A program made the position numbers and the translations under genes. 64,000 nucleotides of DNA from contig CBFIDA010000002.1 in assembly GCA_965661085.1 (NCBI GenBank), positions 62,001 to 126,000 of the forward strand, written 5' to 3'. The stretch's first letter is position 1; each line of letters begins with the position of its first letter. The DNA is from CBFIDA01 sp965661085. Its GTDB lineage: Bacteria > Pseudomonadota > Gammaproteobacteria > Comchoanobacterales > Comchoanobacteraceae. Under the pieces are notes generated by a model. That model ran no database searches. It was not told the DNA's origin and saw only the letters and a list, made by a program, of their open reading frames with translations. This document shows positions 40,857-49,571 of the stretch, in pieces.

Positions 40857-43286
40857 TTATGATGATGTCTTGGGTCTTTTGAGATACAGGGTGGCGCCTA
40901 CCAAACACAGCCAAAGACCACCAAACAAACGGTTCAGTGCCGTCATGGGCCAAGTTTGATCAACATCAAAAGCATGGTGTATCAAGCTTGATGTGGTCCA
41001 ATACAACAAGACCCACGTGAACAACAACGTCAATCCGAACACGCACACATGGTTCAACACAAAGCAGCAATCATATTGGCGTCTGTTTGCGCCCCAGTGT
41101 TGCACAATGCAACGATCTTGGTGCTGCAAGACATTGTGGTCCAACAAGCCTATGCCAAAAATCATTGTGCCAAGCACCGTGATCAGCCACAACAGACCGG
41201 ACAAAACCCAACCAACCGTTTTGCTGAATGTGTGTATTTGCACAAACAGGGTGCTCAAGTCCAGCACCACCACATTGGGAAATGCACGATAAAAGGCTTG
41301 CAGGCGCGCTTGACGATGGTCACGAGGCAAATAGAAACTGCCAAACAGCGTGTGTGCCATGCCTGAAAAAGTGTTGGGCGAAAAAAAACAATAAAAATTG
41401 GGTGAGAAATCAAGCCAGTTGAGGGTGCGTATGCTGGTGACTTTGGCATACAGGGTTTTGGCTTGAACCGTGATGCCAAGTTGATCACCGATTTTGAGGC
41501 CCAACTGTTGCGCAAACGTTTGTTCAAGGGACACTTCGGGTGTTGGGGGATTGGGTTGCCAAGTGCCTGCCAAGATGCTGTTGGACGGTGGGATGGCGTG
41601 TCCTTCAGAAAAAGTCAATGCCCGATTGAGGGCATTGTGTTGTTGGGCATTGGCAGGCACCGCATCTCGAATGGGCATGCCATTTTTAGACAGCAATCGG
41701 CCACGAATGGCGGGGAACAAATGTGGAGAAGGTAGGTCATGCTGTTCAAACCATTGGACAATGGCCTGTTGTTGTTTGGGCATCACTTGCATGATGAACA
41801 CATTGGGTGTTTGTGCTGGCAATCGTTGTAGCCAGTTTGATGTGAGTGCATGTACAATCAGCACCCAACACCCTACAAGCGTCGCAATGATGCCCACCAC
41901 CAGCAATTGTCTCTGATGATGCATCCAGTCATGCAAAGTCATGTGCAATGCCAACCGTATAAAACACGATGCGCGCATTGCAAGCGTTTGGATTGTGCGT
42001 TTGAGTCCATGGGACAAGCCCAAAAAAGCGCATGAGGCCACGATCAAAAACAGAATCCAGGCGATGGTCATCAAGGGTCCCATGTGTGTGATGCCATAGC
42101 TTAAAAGCACCATGGCGGGAGGCAGGCCGTCGAGCCAACGCAAGCGACTTTGGTGATCAGAATGTACGATTTCAAGATGTTGTCTATACCCAATCGGACA
42201 TAAAACCGACAGACCCATGGCTGTGCCCCAGCTTAAGGCAATGCCAGCCCCTGCAGCACCCCCCAACATGGGCCACAGGGTTTGTGCCCAAGCTGGCAAT
42301 CCGAAATGCAACAACACGTGCAGCAACAGTGTGATGCCGAGTGCCATGCATAAGGTTGTACAGATGGCAAGGCCACACAGCACAACAAAAAACCGCAAGA
42401 TGCGATCTGGAGGGATGCCAAAACTGGCCAAAAGCATGATGGTGCTGCGTTGTTGTGTCAGATAGCGTTGTGTGGCCATGGCCACCACCAGCACAGCAAA
42501 CACCATGCCCATCCATGCAAACCATGCGAGCACTTGATGTACCTGCTTGAATCGTTTCCCTAAGGATTGAAGGGTGGCAGTGTTGCGTATTTTTTGGCCA
42601 GGCCGTAGGGTGGGCGTGATCTTTTTGATGTAGGATTGGCGATTGTTCTGAGGGCCTGAAACAAAAAGTACGTGGTCGATTTGTGCGCCCAGCCGGAACA
42701 GATTCAGTTGCGTCACATCGGCCATAGATATCCAAACTGTCGGTGCCAGCAATGCACGCACTTGACTCATTCTGAAGGGTTGTGGCTCACGAAAGCCAGC
42801 CACACGGAAAGTATGGCCATTGAAGGTCAACACCGAAGACACGTCCAAATTGAGTTTTTGGGCCAATGCCGGCGTGATGTAGATTTCATCTTTTTGGAGT
42901 ACGCGTGTGTTGTGATCTGCAAGAAAGTAGGTCGACATCAGTGATGGCGGCACAGCCACGATGTTGACCAGCTGAAATGTACCATGGCCTTCAGCCATGG
43001 TATGCCATTGATAAGATTGTGTATGAGACAAGCCCAAGACATCTGCTTGCTGCTGCCAAGATTTGGGCATGCCCTGATCACTTGTCAGCATCAGGTCGCT
43101 GCCCAACAAGGTTCGACCATAGTGACGTAGGCCCAGATGCAGACGCTGCTCTGTCATGTGGACGCAAGACAGCATCAGTCCTGCAATCAAAATCGCCCAG
43201 CATAATGTCTTGAATGATCGTTGTTTGAGCGCCATTTTGGCGCACTGCATCAGGTAGGCACCCTGCATGTCATACTCCTGTGTCAC
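40857..43286 (-). CDS. ybbP: ABC transporter permease, YbbP/FtsX-type
   Basis: An 809-residue inner-membrane protein of the MacB/FtsX superfamily with the YbbP double arrangement: one N-terminal helix (residues about 28-45), a large periplasmic domain, three helices (about 255-345), a central membrane segment (about 390-480), a second periplasmic domain and three C-terminal helices (about 700-805). The partner ATPase is YbbA, whose stop overlaps this start by 4 bp. The YbbAP family is implicated in moving lipids, peptides or toxins at the inner membrane; the substrate is not established. Slightly shorter starts (for example the Met at MQGAYL) are possible. Confidence 0.88.
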   Translation of the reverse strand: MTQEYDMQGAYLMQCAKMALKQRSFKTLCWAILIAGLMLSCVHMTEQRLHLGLRHYGRTLLGSDLMLTSDQGMPKSWQQQADVLGLSHTQSYQWHTMAEGHGTFQLVNIVAVPPSLMSTYFLADHNTRVLQKDEIYITPALAQKLNLDVSSVLTFNGHTFRVAGFREPQPFRMSQVRALLAPTVWISMADVTQLNLFRLGAQIDHVLFVSGPQNNRQSYIKKITPTLRPGQKIRNTATLQSLGKRFKQVHQVLAWFAWMGMVFAVLVVAMATQRYLTQQRSTIMLLASFGIPPDRILRFFVVLCGLAICTTLCMALGITLLLHVLLHFGLPAWAQTLWPMLGGAAGAGIALSWGTAMGLSVLCPIGYRQHLEIVHSDHQSRLRWLDGLPPAMVLLSYGITHMGPLMTIAWILFLIVASCAFLGLSHGLKRTIQTLAMRASCFIRLALHMTLHDWMHHQRQLLVVGIIATLVGCWVLIVHALTSNWLQRLPAQTPNVFIMQVMPKQQQAIVQWFEQHDLPSPHLFPAIRGRLLSKNGMPIRDAVPANAQQHNALNRALTFSEGHAIPPSNSILAGTWQPNPPTPEVSLEQTFAQQLGLKIGDQLGITVQAKTLYAKVTSIRTLNWLDFSPNFYCFFSPNTFSGMAHTLFGSFYLPRDHRQARLQAFYRAFPNVVVLDLSTLFVQIHTFSKTVGWVLSGLLWLITVLGTMIFGIGLLDHNVLQHQDRCIVQHWGANRRQYDCCFVLNHVCVFGLTLLFTWVLLYWTTSSLIHHAFDVDQTWPMTALNRLFGGLWLCLVGATLYLKRPKTSS

Positions 43287-43963
43287 AAGGGTTTCAGTTG
43301 GCCTTCTTGTAATGTAAACGCATGGCTGGCTAAGGTTAAGAACCGATCGTCATGGGTGCAAATCACCCAAGTGGTTTGTGTCGAGGTTTTGAGTGTCTGT
43401 AGATGCTCGAGCAACTGGATGCTGGTTTGGTCGTCCAACTGCCCAGATGGTTCATCGGCAAAAATCACACGAGGTGCCATGGCCAAGGCCCGAGCCAACC
43501 CAACACGTTGTTGCTCCCCCCCAGACAGCGCATCGGGCAAATGTTGGTGTCGGTCGGTCAAGTCAAGACGATTGAGCCATTCGGTGGCGCGCTCCTTCGC
43601 CTGTTCCATGCCATGCAGTGCCATGGGCAGCATGACGTTCTCAAGCGCACTGAGACCCCGAACCAGTTGAAAGTCTTGATACACAAACGCCATGTTCTGA
43701 CTGCGCGCAAGGGTTGTGTCGGCCACTTGGTGTGCATCGATGGTTTTGCCAAACCATTGCAATGTGCCTGATTGAGGTGGTTTTAGGCCGGCAAGCACAT
43801 GCAGTAGCGTGGTTTTACCCACGCCCGATCGACCCTTGATCACGATGCAATCTCCCTGATGGACCGTGATGTCACAGTTGTACAGGATGGGGATGGATTG
43901 TTTTCCACTTTGGATGTTGTATGATAATGCTTTGGCTTCGATGGCAACCGAGGATGAGCTCAT
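43283..43963 (-). CDS. ybbA: ABC transporter ATP-binding protein YbbA
   Basis: ATPase of the YbbA-YbbP exporter-like complex. The 226-residue protein (E. coli 228) has Walker A GRSGVGKTT, a Q-loop in FVYQDFQLVRGLSALENVMLP, the signature LSGGEQQRVGLARALA, Walker B VIFADEP, and a switch histidine in ICTHDDRF. Start 43963 follows AAGGAAG, which lies inside the divergent tesA gene; its ATG and the tesA ATG share the tetranucleotide CATG. Confidence 0.93.
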   Translation of the reverse strand: MSSSSVAIEAKALSYNIQSGKQSIPILYNCDITVHQGDCIVIKGRSGVGKTTLLHVLAGLKPPQSGTLQWFGKTIDAHQVADTTLARSQNMAFVYQDFQLVRGLSALENVMLPMALHGMEQAKERATEWLNRLDLTDRHQHLPDALSGGEQQRVGLARALAMAPRVIFADEPSGQLDDQTSIQLLEHLQTLKTSTQTTWVICTHDDRFLTLASHAFTLQEGQLKPL

Positions 43964-44666
43964 GCGTTCCAGCTTCCTTTTTGGATCATGCACACTATGC
44001 CTGATTTTTGCGTGGCCAGCAATGGCCCAATGCCCTAAAACTGAAAGTGCTTTGCTTGTGGTGGGTGACAGTTTGAGTGCTGCCCATGGCATTCAAACCG
44101 AAGCAGGATGGGTGGCGTTGATGCAGCAGCGTCTGCTTGCCATGCCACTGCCCATTACGGTACACAATGTGAGCATTTCAGGGCAAACGGCTCAGGAAGG
44201 TGCGACACGCTTGCCGGCGTGGTTGGTGCAGTATCGGCCTCAGTATGTCATTCTGGCTTTGGGTGCCAACGATGGTTTGCGTGGTGTGTCTGGCCCTGTG
44301 TTGGTGAAACGGTTGACCGCTATGGTGCACCAAGCACATTTGGCACATGCCAAGGTGTTGCTGATGGGGGTGCGATTGCCACCCAATTATGGTCAAGCGT
44401 ATTTGAAAGCTTTTCGCCAAGCCTATCAAACCGTGGCCAAGGCTGAGGGCATCGTCTACATTCCGAGGATGTTGTGGCAAGTCAGCGATGATGCGAAATG
44501 GATGCAAGCCGATCGTTTGCATCCAACTGCAGCAGCACAACCGCGCATTTTAAATCACGTGTGGCCCACCATTTTATCATGGTTGGGCTGTCAAGGTGCT
44601 GTGAAAATGCCCCCCAGTCATGCGCCAATTGAGGACAATGGATCCAAAGCAAAGGCCACCAAGTGA
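43962..44666 (+). CDS. tesA: SGNH-family acyl-CoA thioesterase / lysophospholipase (TesA-like)
   Basis: Periplasmic esterase hydrolysing acyl-CoA or lysophospholipids. The 234-residue protein has a signal peptide (hydrophobic residues 6-19, cleavage after AMA near 22), block I GDSLSAAHG with catalytic Ser37, the block II glycine in SISGQTAQEG, block III GANDGLRG and block V DRLHPTAAAQ with catalytic Asp and His. Position divergent from ybbA is conserved. Start 43962 is preceded by GAGGATGAG within ybbA. The C-terminal tail past WLGC is about 25 residues longer than E. coli TesA. Confidence 0.93.
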   Translation: MRSSFLFGSCTLCLIFAWPAMAQCPKTESALLVVGDSLSAAHGIQTEAGWVALMQQRLLAMPLPITVHNVSISGQTAQEGATRLPAWLVQYRPQYVILALGANDGLRGVSGPVLVKRLTAMVHQAHLAHAKVLLMGVRLPPNYGQAYLKAFRQAYQTVAKAEGIVYIPRMLWQVSDDAKWMQADRLHPTAAAQPRILNHVWPTILSWLGCQGAVKMPPSHAPIEDNGSKAKATK

Positions 44667-44965
44667 TGCTGTGTGTAGGGCAGTTTAAGCGCTTCGATGC
44701 ATTGTGTTTGAAGCTTGGCGATGTCTAAGGGTATGCCATCCTCATTCAGTTGTGCAGCAAGCCAGGCACATGCAGCCAATAAAACGGGTGGGCCAGATAC
44801 CAAATATTTGAAAACGGGCTTGGGAGCGCATTGAACAGACCAAACAACGTGGTGACCTGTGGAGGGAGAGCGTGCTTCGAGCTGTTGCCATGACGCTGGA
44901 TCATTGGGACGACCAGCATGTTTGCGACAGTGAAAATAGGTTTTTAAAACATCGTGATGCGTCAT
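44618..44965 (-). CDS. Degenerate IscU/NifU-like protein lacking cluster cysteines
   Basis: A 115-residue protein directly downstream of iscS, overlapping its stop by 4 bp. Its length, position and pattern (YFHCRKHAGRPNDP at the start; FKYLVSGPPVLLAACAWLAAQL where IscU has FKTYGCGSAIASSSLVTEWV; IEALKLP before the end) align by eye with IscU. The three IscU cluster ligands appear replaced: ACGD by STGH, GCG by VSG, and HCS by HHL. It might bind IscS or be a sulfur-relay or regulatory paralogue. The 3' end overlaps tesA by 49 bp. The relationship is by-eye and not certain. Confidence 0.5.
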   Translation of the reverse strand: MTHHDVLKTYFHCRKHAGRPNDPASWQQLEARSPSTGHHVVWSVQCAPKPVFKYLVSGPPVLLAACAWLAAQLNEDGIPLDIAKLQTQCIEALKLPYTQHHLVAFALDPLSSIGA

Positions 44966-46167
44966 GGCTTGCCCTTATGATCCAGGGGTGAAAGGGCACG
45001 CAATTGTATGATAGCGTGATAAAAATCGGCACAGCAGCGCTCGATCATGGCATCGTTGCAATACCTGCCCAAGCTGATGCGTATGGCGTGTTGTGCATGC
45101 TGGCGTGTGTGGCCAAGTGCTTGAATGACGTGTGAGGGTTCAGGATTGGCATGATTGCATGCCGACCCTGTTGACAGTGCCAGATGGTCGAGAGAAAACA
45201 GCAACGATTCAGCATCGATGCCTGCAACATGGATGTTCAAATTATGGGGTACCCGGTGTGTCATACAGCCGTGTAGGGTTACGCCTCCCAACGCGGCAAA
45301 CATATCGAGCCATTGTGTTTGCCATCTGTGCATGTTGGATTGTGTGACATCTTTCTCGTTCTTGATCAACTCGGCAGCCATGCCCATGCCGACAATCATG
45401 CCGGCTGGCAATGTACCCGAGCGCGCATGTTGTTGCTGACCACCATGCAACAAAGGCTTCAATTGTCGCATGGGCGATTGTTTGACAATCAGTGCACCGA
45501 TCCCAGGGGGCGCATAGGCTTTGTGCCCAGACAAAGACAGATAATCAATTCCCCAATTGAGACATTCTATGTTTGCTTTGCCAAGGGATTGCGCACCATC
45601 AACATGCAACAAACAGCCATGCTGTTGTGCAAGTTTGGCGATGTGTTCGATCGGTTGAATGACCCCAATTTCATTGTTGACATGACAGACTGAAATCAAG
45701 GTGGTGTCGGGTTGAATGGCTGCTTCTAGCATTTTCAGATCAATCAAGCCATCTGCTTGAACATCGAGCAATGTCACAGCCACGCCTTGTTTGGCCAGCG
45801 CGGCAAGGGTTTTGAGTGTGGCTTTGTGTTCGGTTTTAAAGCTGATGATGTGCTGATGGGTTTGAGGGTAAGCGGCGATGGCGCCTTGTAGGGCCAAGTT
45901 GATCGATTCGGTGGCGCCTGATGTCCAAATGATCGATTCAGGCGTTGTTTGTATCAATGCTGCAAGTTGTTCACGTGCATGGTCAATCTGTGCTTTGGCA
46001 CGATGCCCAAAAACATGATTGGAAGATGGGTTGCCAGGAAACTGTTGTTGATGTTTGGCAATGGCCCTTTGCACAGCTGGATCGACGGGCGTAGATGCCA
46101 TGTAATCAAGGTAATGAACGTTGTTTTTTTGCCATGGTGGGGGTGTTTGCACGTGACGTGACCTCAT
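44962..46167 (-). CDS. iscS: Cysteine desulfurase (IscS/NifS family)
   Basis: PLP enzyme that removes sulfur from cysteine for Fe-S clusters and tRNA thiolation. The 401-residue protein has YLDYMASTPVDP near the N-terminus, TSGATESINLAL, the PLP lysine in SLSGHKAYAPPGIGAL, and the catalytic cysteine in STGSACNHANPEPSHV. ATG 46167 overlaps the trmJ stop by 4 bp. Length is typical (about 390-404). Neighbours trmJ upstream and an IscU-like gene downstream reproduce the isc locus, but iscR and the other isc genes (iscA, hscBA, fdx) are missing from the locus. Confidence 0.93.
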   Translation of the reverse strand: MRSRHVQTPPPWQKNNVHYLDYMASTPVDPAVQRAIAKHQQQFPGNPSSNHVFGHRAKAQIDHAREQLAALIQTTPESIIWTSGATESINLALQGAIAAYPQTHQHIISFKTEHKATLKTLAALAKQGVAVTLLDVQADGLIDLKMLEAAIQPDTTLISVCHVNNEIGVIQPIEHIAKLAQQHGCLLHVDGAQSLGKANIECLNWGIDYLSLSGHKAYAPPGIGALIVKQSPMRQLKPLLHGGQQQHARSGTLPAGMIVGMGMAAELIKNEKDVTQSNMHRWQTQWLDMFAALGGVTLHGCMTHRVPHNLNIHVAGIDAESLLFSLDHLALSTGSACNHANPEPSHVIQALGHTRQHAQHAIRISLGRYCNDAMIERCCADFYHAIIQLRALSPLDHKGKP

Positions 46168-46889
46168 CGATGTTGGGACAGATGTTTCAAACATTGTGCA
46201 ATGATGCCTCGCAACAATGCAATTTCGGAGCGTTTGGGTTGACTCCGATTCAACAGGCATTTGAGTTTGCCCATGATGTGAGCCACGTTGTGTGCTTGAA
46301 AAAAATTGATGGCATGCAGCAGTTGTTCAAGATGCGCATAACAATGCTGGCGTTCTTGGCTTGTGGCATTGGGTTCATCGGATTGGGTATGACCTTCGAG
46401 GTTGTCACATGATGCGGCGTATTCATAGGCAATGATTTGAACGGCTGCTGCAAGATTGAGTGCACTGCATGCAGGATCTGTTGGAATGTGGATCAATGCA
46501 TGACAGTGGCTCAATTGATGATTTTCAAGCCCCGTACGCTCATTGCCAAACATACAGGCAACTTTTTGGCCAGACTGAATGGCTGCCAGGATCAAGGGCA
46601 TGACCGTTTTGGGGGTATACACTGGCCAATTGAGTGTGCGTGATCGTGCAGTGGTGCCCAATACCAGCCCAACATCCTGAATGGCTGGCATGACGTCATC
46701 AAACACCTTGGCACATTCAAGCACATCCAGTGCATGCGTGGCACGGGCATTGGCGGCTTCATCTGGAAACTGTTTGGGTTGGACCAATGCCAATTGGTGC
46801 AATCCCATGGCTTTCATGGCGCGTGCTGCGGCCCCGATGTTGCCAGGGTGTGAGGGTTGACATAGGATGATGGAAAAAGCGTCAGACAT
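46164..46889 (-). CDS. trmJ: tRNA (cytidine/uridine-2'-O)-methyltransferase TrmJ
   Basis: SPOUT-class enzyme methylating ribose 32 in tRNAs. The 241-residue protein has SIILCQPSHPGNIGAAARAMKAMG, LVLGTTARSR, FGNERTGLEN (SAM-binding knot) and IPTDPACSALNLAAAVQIIAYE. C-terminal extension typical of TrmJ. Translationally coupled with iscS (4-bp overlap) and only 3 bp after purU. Confidence 0.94.
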   Translation of the reverse strand: MSDAFSIILCQPSHPGNIGAAARAMKAMGLHQLALVQPKQFPDEAANARATHALDVLECAKVFDDVMPAIQDVGLVLGTTARSRTLNWPVYTPKTVMPLILAAIQSGQKVACMFGNERTGLENHQLSHCHALIHIPTDPACSALNLAAAVQIIAYEYAASCDNLEGHTQSDEPNATSQERQHCYAHLEQLLHAINFFQAHNVAHIMGKLKCLLNRSQPKRSEIALLRGIIAQCLKHLSQHR

Positions 46890-46892
46890 AAC

Positions 46893-47744
46893 TCATCCAA
46901 ATACGATGGTTTTTTTCTTGTACACAAGGACCTTGTGTGCAAGGTGCGCAGAGATGGCTTCGTTGAGCACACGTTTTTCAATGTCTTGTCCCATATGGAC
47001 CAATGCAGCGGTATCATCTCGATGTGAGATGGCCTTGGTATCCTGGGCAATGATCGGCCCTTGATCCAAGTCGGCAGTGACGTAATGACTGGTGGCACCA
47101 ATCATTTTGACACCACGCTCATGCGCTTGGTGATAGGGTTTGGCGCCGATGAAGGCAGGCAAAAAACTGTGATGAATGTTGATGATTTGGTGCGGATAAG
47201 CGGTGACAAATGCTGAGGAAAGAATCTGCATGTATCTGGCCAGCACAATGGTGTCGATGTTGTGTTGTGTAAGATGGGTGCGCATGACTTTTTCTTGTGC
47301 AGTTTTGTCGCCATTGAGGATGGGTACGTGAACAAAAGGGATGCCAAATTGTGCACAAATGGGCGCGCATGTTTCATGATTGCTCAAGACCACAGGAATC
47401 TGTACATGCCACTGTTGACTTTGATGACGGGCCAACAAATCATACAGGCAGTGCGATTGTTTGGACACCAAAATGGCCATGCGGCGCTGTTGTTGCGTGT
47501 TGTGCCATGCACAGGTGATGTTCAGTGCGGTCGCAATCGATGTAAATGCATCTTCTAAGTCGGTCAAACATAGGTCGCGTTCAGATTGCCAGACCAAACG
47601 CATGAAGAACAGTCCATCATCGGTATCGACATACTGTTCCAGATGAAGGATGTTGGCATCAAACGATAGAACAAATGCACACACACGTTGGACGATGCCT
47701 GGTTGATCGGGACAACTCATACATTGAACAATGGTGGTGGTCAT
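46893..47744 (-). CDS. purU: Formyltetrahydrofolate deformylase
   Basis: Releases formate from 10-formyl-THF, balancing one-carbon pools. The 283-residue protein has an N-terminal ACT domain (CPDQPGIVQRVCAFVLSFDANILHLEQYVD), then a formyltransferase-like domain with LARYMQIL, INIHHSFLPAFIGAKPYHQAHERGVK and TADLDQGPIIAQ, which hold the catalytic Asn, His and Asp. Length equals the family (280). First gene of a leftward unit purU-trmJ-iscS-IscU-like, an unusual partner for the isc genes. Confidence 0.95.
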   Translation of the reverse strand: MTTTIVQCMSCPDQPGIVQRVCAFVLSFDANILHLEQYVDTDDGLFFMRLVWQSERDLCLTDLEDAFTSIATALNITCAWHNTQQQRRMAILVSKQSHCLYDLLARHQSQQWHVQIPVVLSNHETCAPICAQFGIPFVHVPILNGDKTAQEKVMRTHLTQHNIDTIVLARYMQILSSAFVTAYPHQIINIHHSFLPAFIGAKPYHQAHERGVKMIGATSHYVTADLDQGPIIAQDTKAISHRDDTAALVHMGQDIEKRVLNEAISAHLAHKVLVYKKKTIVFG

Positions 47745-47874
47745 GATTTGGCCTCAAAAAAATGACATCATACCATCAAATACCTCAATTGCATATGATG
47801 TATGATGCGTCACAGCAGGCGTGTCACCCATACAGTGCATGCACATTGGGGGCATCATCCCACCATACATGGCA

Positions 47875-48696
47875 TCAATCGGATGAGGACCGTTCGGTGC
47901 TGGTTGAATTGGCTTGTTCGAGCAGTGTCACCAGTTGATGCAACAACTTGGGCTCAGCGGCCAAAATGTTGCCATCATGCACATGATTGGCTTGACCTTG
48001 ATGGTCTGTGACAAAACCACCAGCCTCCTTAACGATGAGTTCAGCAGCTCTAAAATCCCATGGCTTTAGGTGGTTGCCCCAATAACCATCAACTCGACCC
48101 GCAGCCACATAGCACATGTCCAGGGATGCTGCTCCCAAGCGCCTGAAGCCAGAGATGCGCTGCAACAACGCATGCATGGCATCGACTTGTTTGAACCAAG
48201 TGTCTCGATGATTGGGCGATGGACCTCCAAGTGCCATGTATGCACCTTTGACCGTACGCTGCTTACGCTGGACGCGCAGACGTGTGCTGTTGCAAAAAGC
48301 GCCCATGCCCTTGCTGGCCGTAAACAATTCATCACGCACGGGGTCATACACCACGCCATGCAAAGGTTGATCATTTTTGAGCAGCGCGATCGATACAGCA
48401 AAATGAGGAATCGATTTCAGGAAGTTGGTGGTGCCATCCAATGGGTCCACAACCCAGCAATAATTTGGCGCATCCCCTTCGATCAAACCAGATTCTTCGG
48501 CCAAAATACTGTAATCTGGATAAAACTTTTGAAGCGTTTCAATGATGGCGGCTTCGGCTTGATGGTCTGCCGAGGACACATAGTCCAGAGGGGATTTTTC
48601 TTTGATGTCCAAACGATCGATGCGATCCATGGATTGTAATAGAACTTTTGCACCAGCCCGTGCAGCATCAACAGCCACTTTGAGAAGAGGGTTCAT
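47875..48696 (-). CDS. suhB: Inositol monophosphatase family protein SuhB
   Basis: Mg-dependent phosphatase; in E. coli SuhB also acts in ribosomal RNA antitermination. The 273-residue protein has LAEESG, WVVDPLDGTTNF (metal ligands), IALLKNDQPLHGVVYDP and PWDFRAAELIVKEAGG. Length normal (267-270). Linked to trmJ as in other gammaproteobacteria, though here it is on the same strand with purU between. Confidence 0.94.
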   Translation of the reverse strand: MNPLLKVAVDAARAGAKVLLQSMDRIDRLDIKEKSPLDYVSSADHQAEAAIIETLQKFYPDYSILAEESGLIEGDAPNYCWVVDPLDGTTNFLKSIPHFAVSIALLKNDQPLHGVVYDPVRDELFTASKGMGAFCNSTRLRVQRKQRTVKGAYMALGGPSPNHRDTWFKQVDAMHALLQRISGFRRLGAASLDMCYVAAGRVDGYWGNHLKPWDFRAAELIVKEAGGFVTDHQGQANHVHDGNILAAEPKLLHQLVTLLEQANSTSTERSSSD

Positions 48697-49006
48697 GTCG
48701 TTTCCAAAAAATTAAATATTATCAAAAAAGTTAGAAAAAGTCTTGGTTTATTTGATGGGTTTTGAGCCATGGCCAAAATGGTCATCTCTACAATGTATCT
48801 TAGGCACGCTGTGCTGGGCATGACCTCATGATGCGCAGATGAACATCACATAACGGATCAATGCATTGAGCCGATGGCCCTTGGCTTTTAACGATTGCGT
48901 CACTGCAAACCAATGTGTCGGTGCATGGTTGGCAACGTTGAGAGAAGAAAAAACCGATCTGAGTGGTCTAAGATGTGTTGTTGTGGCGGACACACACGCC
49001 GTTTTG
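48697..49006. other. 310-bp gap without a recognisable gene
   Basis: Lies between suhB and the 149-aa orphan. The part nearest suhB is AT-rich (48700-48740) and may hold its promoter. Overlapping frames on both strands lack ribosome sites and family motifs. Confidence 0.4.
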
Positions 49007-49456
49007 TCAATGTTTGGGTGTGTTTTGACGAATGTTCGCAGCATAAGCACAGAGTTGTTCGACATTGACAGCAAACAAACGTCGCATTTTGCCACAGTTG
49101 ATGTTGCGTTCTTTTTCGTAAGTGGGTGTATCAATGATGTCCATGGCAAGGCACATCTGTAACATATGGCATTTCAGGACATGATTGTGTTGATGTTCTG
49201 CAGCATGACCAGCATATGCCCCAAGATACAGCTGAGGTTCGTTTGCCATGCTGAGCACCACAATATGTAGGGGTTCATGATCCAGCAAATGCTCAATGAT
49301 GGGCTGTGCCCTCAAGTTTTGGTATAAATGTGCTTCCAGGTATTGCCAATCAATGGCGTTGAGCTGGCTTGTTGCTTCGGAGACCGGATGTTTTGGGATG
49401 AGCGGTAACAAAGGTTGTAGGCATTTTGATGCTCTTTTTTTGTGTTTGCGTGCCAT
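49007..49456 (-). CDS. Orphan cytoplasmic protein, 149 aa
   Basis: No family recognised. The protein begins with a basic segment (MARKHKKRASKC), then a mostly helical acidic region (AIDWQYLEAHLYQNLRAQPIIEHLLDHEP, MLQMCLAMDIID) and ends near QLCAYAANIRQN. No signal peptide or membrane helix is visible. The start at 49456 has AAAGAG upstream; the frame is open ten codons further. It lies between secF (115 bp upstream on the same strand) and suhB. A regulatory or nucleic-acid-binding role is possible but unsupported. Confidence 0.6.
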   Translation of the reverse strand: MARKHKKRASKCLQPLLPLIPKHPVSEATSQLNAIDWQYLEAHLYQNLRAQPIIEHLLDHEPLHIVVLSMANEPQLYLGAYAGHAAEHQHNHVLKCHMLQMCLAMDIIDTPTYEKERNINCGKMRRLFAVNVEQLCAYAANIRQNTPKH

Positions 49457-49571
49457 GATGAACTCTTTATTTTGAGTGTAATGCATCTGCTGGTGAAATG
49501 TTGCCTTAATTTAAAAAAGACCCATGCACACACAAGCATCACGGGTGAAAAATTGGCACGTATGCGTGCTG

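Noticed and set aside
42184..42735. 183-codon - frame inside ybbP
   Set aside because: Different frame of the same strand within ybbP; Cys/His-rich shadow composition and no initiation signal.
48826..49162. Overlapping ~100-codon frames beside the 149-aa orphan
   Set aside because: Both strands open over the same stretch, no ribosome site, overlapping the better-supported orphan.
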